16,234 nucleotides of DNA from Flavobacteriaceae bacterium (GTDB lineage Bacteria; Bacteroidota; Bacteroidia; Flavobacteriales; Flavobacteriaceae). The translations under genes were made by a program, and so were the position numbers. Below are positions 1-5,948 of this stretch, in pieces (within the stretch, counting starts at the first letter, position 1; the number at the start of each line of letters is the position of its first letter). The DNA is taken from contig CANJDA010000036.1 in assembly GCA_947472705.1 (NCBI GenBank), forward strand, positions 1 to 16,234. Reading direction: 5' to 3'. The notes under the pieces were generated by a model. That model did no database searches. It was not told the DNA's origin and saw only the letters and a list, made by a program, of their open reading frames with translations.

Positions 1-968
1 CGGACCATATGCTAGTGTGTGATTTCAAAGAAGGACAATGGCAAAAACAAATCATTAAACCCTACGAACCTTTCTTAATTGATCCTTCTGCAAAAGTATT
101 TCATTATGGTCAAGCCATTTTTGAAGGCATGAAAGCATATAAAGATGAGCATGATGATGTATGGCTTTTCAGACCCGATCAAAACTTAGATCGATTTAAT
201 AAATCTGCTACAAGAATGGCCATGCCGGAAATACCTGAAAACATTTTTATTGACGGATTGAAAACTATAGTAAATTTGGAGAGAGATTGGGTAAAAAAAG
301 GCTTAGGCAACACATTATACATCAGACCCTTTATGATTGCCATTGGTTCGGGAGTAATTGCCCAACCGTCAACACAGTATCGTTTTATGATTATTCTATC
401 TCCTGCTCGCTCCTATTATTCGGGAGAAGTAAAGGTGATCATTGCAGAACATTTCAGTCGGGCTGCTAATGGTGGAATTGGTGCTGCTAAAGCTGCTGGG
501 AATTATTCGGCACAGTTTTATCCACAAAAATTAGCACAAGAACGAGGTTTCCAACAAATCATATGGACCGATGACGCTACACATACCAAACTAGAAGAAG
601 CCGGAACCATGAATGTGTTTTTCAGAATTAATGACACTATTTATACCGCCCCTACTAGCGAAAGAATTTTAGATGGTGTAACCCGCAAGAGTCTAATTGA
701 TTTAGCAAAACGCGAAGGCATTAAAGTAGAAGAGCGTTCTGTTATGGTGGAAGAAATTGTGGCTGGTGCTAAAGACGGAAGTTTAAAAGAGATTTTTGGA
801 GCAGGAACTGCTGCCGTAATTAGTCCTATAGTTGGATTTCAATACCAAGAGCATTATTATGAATTGCCAAAATTGGAAAATTCAATAGCGCTTCAATTAA
901 AAGATAAACTAACCAAAATACAATACAAACTAGCTGAAGACACTTTTGGTTGGACTGTAAAAATCTAA
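1..968 (+). CDS. ilvE: Branched-chain-amino-acid aminotransferase, 5'-truncated by the window edge
   Basis: PLP enzyme (fold type IV) catalysing the reversible transamination of leucine, isoleucine and valine with 2-oxoglutarate, the last step of their synthesis. The reading frame is open to the left edge (codons Asp-His precede the first visible ATG at 9), so the true start lies outside and that ATG is internal. About 35 N-terminal residues are probably missing from a usual length near 355. Visible signatures, numbered from the ATG at 9: FHYGQAIFEG (31-40), the PLP-binding lysine K161 in GAAKAAGNYS, and EEAGTMNVFF (about 196-205), which resembles the EVGTMN motif of the mammalian and fungal enzymes more than E. 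coli IlvE. The gene ends at a TAA followed by a clear hairpin terminator, so it is the last gene of its transcript. Assignment is firm; substrate choice is inferred from family. Confidence 0.95.
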   Translation, partial: DHMLVCDFKEGQWQKQIIKPYEPFLIDPSAKVFHYGQAIFEGMKAYKDEHDDVWLFRPDQNLDRFNKSATRMAMPEIPENIFIDGLKTIVNLERDWVKKGLGNTLYIRPFMIAIGSGVIAQPSTQYRFMIILSPARSYYSGEVKVIIAEHFSRAANGGIGAAKAAGNYSAQFYPQKLAQERGFQQIIWTDDATHTKLEEAGTMNVFFRINDTIYTAPTSERILDGVTRKSLIDLAKREGIKVEERSVMVEEIVAGAKDGSLKEIFGAGTAAVISPIVGFQYQEHYYELPKLENSIALQLKDKLTKIQYKLAEDTFGWTVKI

Positions 969-980
969 ATCAACTCAATA

Positions 981-1006
981 AAAATCCTCTACTTTGAGGA
1001 TTTTTT
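981..1006 (+). terminator. Rho-independent terminator after ilvE
   Basis: A 9-bp stem, AAAATCCTC (981-989) pairing with GAGGATTTT (996-1004), closes a 6-nt loop and runs into a T tract. It lies 12 nt after the ilvE stop codon. Confidence 0.85.
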
Positions 1007-1108
1007 GTTTATATGACAATTCATTACCACAATGGAAACACTGTGATGTATTCATAATTTGCTCATTTTTACCTGAGTCAAAGATTGAACAATAGTTAAA
1101 GTTAAAAT

Positions 1109-1122
1109 ATGATATATGTCAT
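1109..1122 (+). promoter_or_regulatory. FNR-like palindrome upstream of the Crp/Fnr gene (candidate operator)
   Basis: ATGATATATGTCAT is an interrupted palindrome with 6 of 7 base pairs matching. It has the same 14-bp geometry as the FNR consensus TTGAT-N4-ATCAA, keeping the TGAT and TCA cores. Its centre at 1115.5 is about 20 bp upstream of the TATATTTG box and falls where a -33 element would be expected; I see no TTG there. It is a candidate autoregulatory site, inferred from position and symmetry only. Confidence 0.4.
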
Positions 1123-1131
1123 GCTTTTGAA

Positions 1132-1139
1132 TATATTTG
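1132..1139 (+). promoter_or_regulatory. Bacteroidota -7 box for the Crp/Fnr gene
   Basis: TATATTTG matches TAnnTTTG and lies 24 nt before the ATG at 1164. No convincing -33 TTG is present at the usual 17-23 bp spacing, which would fit a promoter needing a regulator. Confidence 0.5.
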
Positions 1140-1163
1140 TATTGAAAAAATTCGTTTAGAATT

Positions 1164-1844
1164 ATGGGTAAATGTGAACAGTGTATCGTCCGACAATTCA
1201 GCTCTCTCAAAGCTTTGGGTAAAGAAGAATTACTCAAAATTGCCGATTGCAAAACATCTTACGCTATCAAAAAGGGAGAACATATATTTGAAGAAGGTGA
1301 AATTACCAATGGAATTTATTGTATTAAAGATGGTGTTTGTAAACTCTCAAAATTAAGTTCTAATGGAAAAGACCAAATTGTAAAATTGTTTAAAGCAGGA
1401 GAATTATTAGGCCAACGATCAATAATAAGCGAAGAGCCTGCGAATTTAAGTGCAGTAGCACTAGAAGATATGGAAGTGTGTTTTATTCCGAAAAATGAAA
1501 TCATGCAATTCTTCAACCAGAACAATCAGTTTTCTATGAATGTTATGAAAACTATTTGCGGGGATTTAAAAGAAGCCGATGAACATATGGTAGATATGGC
1601 GCAGAAAAGTGTAAAAGAGCGCTTAGCTGGAACACTCATTTATTTAGAAGAAACTTTTGGAACTGAAACTGATGGAACGCTCCACTTACAACTCTCTCGG
1701 GAAGAATTGGCTGGTATGATAGGAACTGCTACCGAAAGTTGTATCCGATTACTTTCAGAACTCAATAAAAATAATCTTATTGAACTTGTTGGGAAACGCA
1801 TTAAGATAGTTGATAAAAACAAATTGCGCCGCTTGGCAGAATAA
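1164..1844 (+). CDS. Crp/Fnr family transcriptional regulator with FNR-like cysteines
   Basis: A 226-residue cytoplasmic DNA-binding regulator. Residues about 15-130 form the cyclic-nucleotide-type beta-roll (IKKGEHIFEEGE, IYCIKDGVCKL, FKAGELLGQ). The dimer helix follows, then the winged helix (VKERLAGTLIYLE; LSREELAGMIGTATESCIRLL, recognition-helix residues E191 and R195 matching the E...R pattern of Crp/Fnr). The N-terminal CEQCIVRQFS parallels the E. coli FNR cluster region: C4 and C7 match FNR C20 and C23, S13 sits where FNR has C29, and C106 in VCFIP matches FNR C122 in VCEIP. Oxygen or redox sensing through an iron-sulphur cluster is therefore plausible but unproven; other cysteines are at 29, 53, 59, 132 and 193. 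It has its own promoter-like region and a small gene 6 nt downstream. Target genes are not visible here. Confidence 0.92.
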   Translation: MGKCEQCIVRQFSSLKALGKEELLKIADCKTSYAIKKGEHIFEEGEITNGIYCIKDGVCKLSKLSSNGKDQIVKLFKAGELLGQRSIISEEPANLSAVALEDMEVCFIPKNEIMQFFNQNNQFSMNVMKTICGDLKEADEHMVDMAQKSVKERLAGTLIYLEETFGTETDGTLHLQLSREELAGMIGTATESCIRLLSELNKNNLIELVGKRIKIVDKNKLRRLAE

Positions 1845-1850
1845 TGTACA

Positions 1851-2312
1851 ATGCAAAAGCTATTCTTACTTCTCGAAAATCTTGAAAACACCATTACTAA
1901 ATTTGATAAAACAAATCAAAAGGAATCACAATCTTCTGCTGGTTGGCACATTGAACACAGTTGTAAAGTAATTATAAGCATTATCAATGTATTGCAACAA
2001 TCAAATCCTGAAACGTACCAGAGACGATTTAACTCCAATCGAAGTTTTGTTTTTACATTCAGTTATATACCACGAGGCAAGGGAAAGGCTCCAAAAGTAG
2101 TATTGCCCGAAGGGGAAATTTCTGAAAAATCACTCCTCAATAGCATTCAAAAGACCCGTGAAAAAATAGCCCAATGGGACAACCTTCCAACCAATAGCCA
2201 TTTTAAACACCCTTATTTAGGAAATTTGAACAAAAGCGCTTCACTTCGATTTTTACATATTCACACACAACACCATATAAAAATCATAAATGATATTTGT
2301 AACAAAGCGTAA
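1851..2312 (+). CDS. DUF1569-type protein, probable DinB-like four-helix fold
   Basis: A 153-residue protein without signal peptide or membrane segment. The WHIEHS motif (32-37) near the N-terminus and HIHTQHHIKI (136-145) near the C-terminus give histidines H36 and the H138-x3-H142 pair, the arrangement expected of a DinB-type metal site. The HPYLGNLNKSASLRFLHIH stretch resembles DUF1569 proteins as I recall them. Its substrate is unknown; relatives of this fold include thiol-dependent transferases and many uncharacterised proteins. The ATG lies only 6 nt after the stop of the Crp/Fnr gene, so the two are probably co-transcribed and it may belong to that regulator's response. The family call is moderate; function is open. 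Confidence 0.65.
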   Translation: MQKLFLLLENLENTITKFDKTNQKESQSSAGWHIEHSCKVIISIINVLQQSNPETYQRRFNSNRSFVFTFSYIPRGKGKAPKVVLPEGEISEKSLLNSIQKTREKIAQWDNLPTNSHFKHPYLGNLNKSASLRFLHIHTQHHIKIINDICNKA

Positions 2313-2373
2313 CTTTCTAGGACAAAGAATAAGTCATTTTTCATTCATTTACTATAACAAACCTATTTCACTC

Positions 2374-4506
2374 ATGATTAAAAAAACTATCCTTTTCTTA
2401 AGTTTTTTCATTGCGGTTACAACGCAGGCACAATTGAAAAAAATCTCCCTCGACGAAGCTGTAATGCAACAAAATCGTGCTTTCAGAGCTGATAAATTGT
2501 TAGGGTTTCAATGGATTCCAAACACCAATAGTTACGTGTATTATACTGATGCATTTACCAAAATGATGACGGCTAATACTAAAGACAATAAAGCCATTGA
2601 ATTTATTACGCTAACCGAAATCAATAAAGAATTAGGAACCAAACTTAAAAGCTTTGCCGGAATGACTTTCATTGATGCCAATACTATACTTATCAATGAT
2701 ACTTCAAATTATTATACATTTAATACTAGCACAAAATCAGGGAAGCTAATTCAAACTACAACTGAATCTGCTGAAAACACAAGTTTTGACGGAGCGCATG
2801 AATATTTGGCTTTTACAGAGAAAAACAATCTGTATTTATTTACTAAAAACAAAGAAAAAATTACTGTAACCAATGAAACAAATGAGGCTATAGTGTCGGG
2901 GCAGTTCTTTGCTCGTAATGAATTTGGTATCAACAATGGAATTTTTTGGTCACCAAAATCAAGCTTTTTAGCTTTCTACCAAAAAGACCAAACAGATGTT
3001 GCTGATTATCCATTATTAGATATAAATGAAACACCTGGTAAATTAGAATCGATTAAATACCCAATGATTGGACAAAAATCGGAAAAACCTAGAGTGGGAA
3101 TTTTTAATTTGGCTACCAAAAAAACAGTTTTTATTTCTCCAAAAGGAAACTCTGATGATTATTTAACCAACCTATCTTGGACACCTGATGAAAAATATGT
3201 ATTGATTGCTGAGTTGAATCGTGGCCAAAATGATATGTCATTGAATGTCTATGATGCCAATACTGGAGCTTTCGTAAGAACTATTTTAAACGAAAAAAAT
3301 AACAACTGGGTAGAACCAGAACATGAAGCCTTTTTCCCAAATCCGAAGTCAAACAACTTTGTATGGTTTAGCGAAAAGGACGGTTTTCAAAACTTATACT
3401 ACTACTCTATTGAAGGGAAATTGATTAAGCAATTAACCTCTAATAAATTCCCAACCAGAGAAATACTAGGTTCTAATCCAGCAGGAAACGAAATATATTT
3501 CACAGCAACTGGTGAAAATCCAACCAATATGTTGGCCTATAAAGTAGATTTAAAAGGAAAGCAAACCTTAATCACAAAAGACCAAGGAGTTCATACTGTT
3601 ATTGCCTCTACAGATGGAAATTGGTTTTTTGACGAATATTCTAATCATACTACGCCTTCAAAATCTTTATTATATGACAAAAGCTTAAAGGCTATTACTC
3701 TATTAATAAGTAAAAACAAATATGATGGATATGTAATGGGAACTGCCGAAATCAATACTATAAAAGCAGCCGACGGCACAACCGATTTATATACTCGCTT
3801 AATCAAACCAAGCAATTTCGATCCATCAAAAAAATATCCTGTTTTGGTTTATGTGTATGGCGGACCGCACGCCCAAATGATTACCAATTCTTATTTAGAT
3901 GGCGCGAATCTTTGGATGTATTGGATGGCTGAACAAGGTTATTTAGTTTTCACAGTTGACAATAGAGGTTCAGACAATAGAGGTTTTGCCTTTGAAAGTG
4001 TGATTCATGGCAGGTTAGGTGTAAACGAAATGGAAGATCAAATAAAAGGCGTAGATTACTTAAAATCGTTACCTTATGTAGACGGTAATCGCTTAGCAGT
4101 TCACGGTTGGAGCTTTGGTGGATTCATGACTACTTCTTTAATGTTACGCAAACCTGATACTTTTAAAGTTGGGGTTGCCGGCGGACCTGTAACCGATTGG
4201 AAATACTATGAAGTAATGTATGGTGAGCGCTACATGGATACCCCTGCCGAAAACCAAAAAGGGTTTGACGAAGCTAGCACTTTGAATTATGTAAAAGATT
4301 TAAAAGGCAAACTACTTTTAATTCACGGAACCAGTGATGACGTGGTAGTTATGCAAAACAATTTCATGCTGATTAAGAAATTTGTAGAAGCTCAAAAACA
4401 AGTCGATTTCTTTGCCTACCCAATGCACAAGCACAATGTAATTGGCAAAGACCGTGTGCATTTAATGACCAAAGTATTAAATTACATTATCGATAACAAT
4501 AAATAG
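2374..4506 (+). CDS. Secreted dipeptidyl peptidase IV (S9 prolyl oligopeptidase family)
   Basis: A serine exopeptidase expected to release X-Pro or X-Ala dipeptides from peptide N-termini in the periplasm or at the cell surface. The frame opens at 2290, but I choose the ATG at 2374 (710 aa) because it begins a typical Sec signal peptide: MIKK, a hydrophobic core, then TTQAQ. The longer start would bury it and overlap the upstream gene. Residues about 80-440 form the DPPIV_N beta-propeller and the rest the alpha/beta hydrolase. The catalytic triad is visible: S580 in GWSFGG, D655 in GTSDD, H687 in KHNV, with spacing close to human DPP4 (75 and 32 residues here, 78 and 32 in human). The substrate N-terminus motif reads R181-N-E183-F, one glutamate instead of the human double Glu. 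The gene ends before a convergent terminator. I see no clear promoter in the 61 nt upstream. Confidence 0.92.
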   Translation: MIKKTILFLSFFIAVTTQAQLKKISLDEAVMQQNRAFRADKLLGFQWIPNTNSYVYYTDAFTKMMTANTKDNKAIEFITLTEINKELGTKLKSFAGMTFIDANTILINDTSNYYTFNTSTKSGKLIQTTTESAENTSFDGAHEYLAFTEKNNLYLFTKNKEKITVTNETNEAIVSGQFFARNEFGINNGIFWSPKSSFLAFYQKDQTDVADYPLLDINETPGKLESIKYPMIGQKSEKPRVGIFNLATKKTVFISPKGNSDDYLTNLSWTPDEKYVLIAELNRGQNDMSLNVYDANTGAFVRTILNEKNNNWVEPEHEAFFPNPKSNNFVWFSEKDGFQNLYYYSIEGKLIKQLTSNKFPTREILGSNPAGNEIYFTATGENPTNMLAYKVDLKGKQTLITKDQGVHTVIASTDGNWFFDEYSNHTTPSKSLLYDKSLKAITLLISKNKYDGYVMGTAEINTIKAADGTTDLYTRLIKPSNFDPSKKYPVLVYVYGGPHAQMITNSYLDGANLWMYWMAEQGYLVFTVDNRGSDNRGFAFESVIHGRLGVNEMEDQIKGVDYLKSLPYVDGNRLAVHGWSFGGFMTTSLMLRKPDTFKVGVAGGPVTDWKYYEVMYGERYMDTPAENQKGFDEASTLNYVKDLKGKLLLIHGTSDDVVVMQNNFMLIKKFVEAQKQVDFFAYPMHKHNVIGKDRVHLMTKVLNYIIDNNK

Positions 4507-4511
4507 TTAGA

Positions 4512-4562
4512 AGCTATTTCCTGCTGTCCGCGCTACACGGTAGCTCGCTCCCATCAGGGCTA
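4512..4562. repeat. GC-rich intergenic element, likely a copy of a dispersed flavobacterial repeat
   Basis: The stretch from AGCTATTTCC to CAGGGCTA is about 59% G+C by my count, in an AT-rich neighbourhood. It begins 5 nt after the dipeptidyl peptidase stop codon. It holds a short hairpin, GCTAC-ACG-GTAGC (4532-4544), and its ends can partly pair (AGC with GCT, CCTG with CAGG). From memory, intergenic elements starting with similar AGCTATTTCC and ending with similar GGGCTA recur in Flavobacterium genomes. There is only one copy in this window, so its repeat status is recalled, not seen. Confidence 0.5.
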
Positions 4563-4567
4563 AAAAT

Positions 4568-4600
4568 AAAAAATCCCAAACGTAATGTTTGGGATTTTTT
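4568..4600. terminator. Bidirectional terminator between convergent genes
   Basis: A 14-bp stem is formed by 4568-4581 (A6, TCCCAAAC) and 4587-4600 (GTTTGGGA, T6) around the 5-nt loop GTAAT. The A run on one side and the T run on the other give a U tract in either direction. It therefore serves the dipeptidyl peptidase on the plus strand and the minus-strand gene whose stop codon lies immediately next to it at 4602. Confidence 0.9.
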
Positions 4601-4601
4601 A

Positions 4602-5861
4602 TTATGTTTTCTGTGGTTTCTTCCTAGCAGCTGGAAATAAAACATTATTCAATATCAATCTAAAACCAGGAGAATTAGGATGTAAATCTAAAACCGTTGG
4701 CTCATCTCCTACTCTATGCTGGTAATCTTCAGGATCATGACCACCATAAAAAGTAAAGAACCCTTTTCCTTTTTGCCCGTGAATATAACGTGCTTCATCA
4801 TTCAATTCCGATTTTCCAAGTATCAAAACATTTGATTTGATTAAGGTAGGATCAAAAGAAGTCGTTTGTCCCATAAAACCTTTAATTAACTGGGTATGAT
4901 TTTGACATAACATACTTGGAATTACATCCCATTTAGCCGAAAAATCCATCAAAGTGAAATAATCTTTTTCAAACGGAATTTTACGTTTCTCAGTCATGTC
5001 AATATCGGAAAACTCATAGTGTTCAGGTCTTCGATCTAAGATAAAATCTTTAAAAGCAAAGGTTCTTGAGTAATCAATTTTCGATTGGTAATTTGGGTCA
5101 CTATCATCGCCATCAAACATGGGTTCACAAATATCAGCTCCTTCAGCTGAAAGTGCAATATCAAAACTATCCGTCGCCGAGCACATGGCAAACATAAACC
5201 CACCACCAATTACAAAGTCGCGTATTTTTTTTGACACCGCTAATTTCTCTTGAGAAACTTTGGAAAATCCTAGTTTAGTGGCCAATGCTTCGGCGTCTTT
5301 CTTTTGTTCAATATACCAAGGCGCATTTCTATAAGCACCATAAAACTTACCATATTGCCCTGTAAAATCCTCATGATGCAAGTGCAGCCAATCATATAAA
5401 AGCAATTGATCACTTAATACTTCTTCGTCATACACTACTTTAAACGGAATCTCAGCATAAGTCAATACCATGGTTACGGCGTCATCCCAAGGTTGTTTAC
5501 CCGGTGGAGAATAAACCGCTATTTTGGGTGCTTTTTCTAACACTACCGTTTCCATATTTTGTGACGGACTCGAAATATCTGCCAATATAGATTCCTCTTC
5601 GGCATCAGATAAAATTTCAAAACTTACACCGCGAATTTGACATTCTTTTCGAATCTCAGGAACATCGGGCAATAAGAAAGAACCCCCTCGATAATTCAAC
5701 AACCAACTGGCTTTATACTGTTTGTCTAAAGCCCAATAGGTAATACCATAAGCTTTTAGGTGATTTTTTTGTGTAGTTTCATCCATCGGTAATAAAATAA
5801 AACTAGCCTTGATGGAAAAGGAAATCAGTAAAAGGAAAATAAAGAGTGACTTTTTAAACAT
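4602..5861 (-). CDS. Exported protein of the family often labelled 'asparagine synthetase B' (function unknown)
   Basis: A 419-residue protein with an N-terminal signal peptide: MFKK, a hydrophobic run to about residue 15, and probable cleavage near SIKAS, so it is predicted to act outside the cytoplasm. I recall near-identical flavobacterial proteins carrying the database name asparagine synthetase B. The sequence does not support that name: there is no N-terminal catalytic Cys2 (the start is a signal peptide), no SGGxDS ATP-pyrophosphatase motif, and it is shorter than AsnB (over 550 aa). The segments APKIAVYSPPGKQPWDDAV, LHLHHEDFTGQYGKF and GGGFMFAMCSATDSFDI look like a Rossmann-type or amidotransferase/ThuA-like fold, with a cysteine near an elbow-like turn; that is a guess. 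The C-terminal KGKGFFTFYGGHDPEDY is rich in His and Asp. It stands alone, with its own promoter box and terminator. Confidence 0.75.
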   Translation of the reverse strand: MFKKSLFIFLLLISFSIKASFILLPMDETTQKNHLKAYGITYWALDKQYKASWLLNYRGGSFLLPDVPEIRKECQIRGVSFEILSDAEEESILADISSPSQNMETVVLEKAPKIAVYSPPGKQPWDDAVTMVLTYAEIPFKVVYDEEVLSDQLLLYDWLHLHHEDFTGQYGKFYGAYRNAPWYIEQKKDAEALATKLGFSKVSQEKLAVSKKIRDFVIGGGFMFAMCSATDSFDIALSAEGADICEPMFDGDDSDPNYQSKIDYSRTFAFKDFILDRRPEHYEFSDIDMTEKRKIPFEKDYFTLMDFSAKWDVIPSMLCQNHTQLIKGFMGQTTSFDPTLIKSNVLILGKSELNDEARYIHGQKGKGFFTFYGGHDPEDYQHRVGDEPTVLDLHPNSPGFRLILNNVLFPAARKKPQKT

Positions 5862-5880
5862 TTATAGCAAAATTATATTC

Positions 5881-5888
5881 CAAAGATA
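5881..5888 (-). promoter_or_regulatory. Bacteroidota -7 box for the exported-protein gene
   Basis: On the minus strand this reads TATCTTTG (TAnnTTTG), 19 nt before the ATG at 5861. A second possible box, TAATTTTG, lies closer at 5868-5875. The T-rich stretch further upstream could supply a weak -33 element. Confidence 0.4.
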
Positions 5889-5913
5889 ACAGATTTACTG
5901 TGAAGAAAAACTT

Positions 5914-5941
5914 AAAAAAAAATCCCGATTTCTCAGGATTT
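5914..5941 (-). terminator. Terminator downstream of dnaB
   Basis: In the minus-strand transcript AAATCC pairs with GGATTT (plus-strand arms 5920-5925 and 5936-5941). The stem is extended by two pairs past one mismatch and is followed by a run of nine U (plus-strand A at 5914-5922). It lies just after the dnaB stop codon at 5949. Confidence 0.75.
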
Positions 5942-5948
5942 ATTTTTT

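Noticed and set aside
9..11. ATG at 9 as the true ilvE start
   Set aside because: The frame is open to the edge, and the family has about 35 more residues upstream of this point.
1077..1091. TCAAAGATTGA inverted repeat upstream of the Crp/Fnr gene
   Set aside because: The arms are in the opposite order to an FNR site, only 4 bp long, and far from the promoter box.
1052..1252. Small minus-strand reading frame across the Crp/Fnr promoter and 5' end
   Set aside because: It is the shadow of the regulator gene and its control region, with no recognisable protein features.
2290..2373. Longer start for the dipeptidyl peptidase at 2290
   Set aside because: It overlaps the upstream gene and puts 28 residues in front of a complete signal peptide that starts with its own Met at 2374.
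4602..5861. Asparagine synthetase B
   Set aside because: No Cys2 nucleophile, no ATP-pyrophosphatase loop, and a signal peptide is present.
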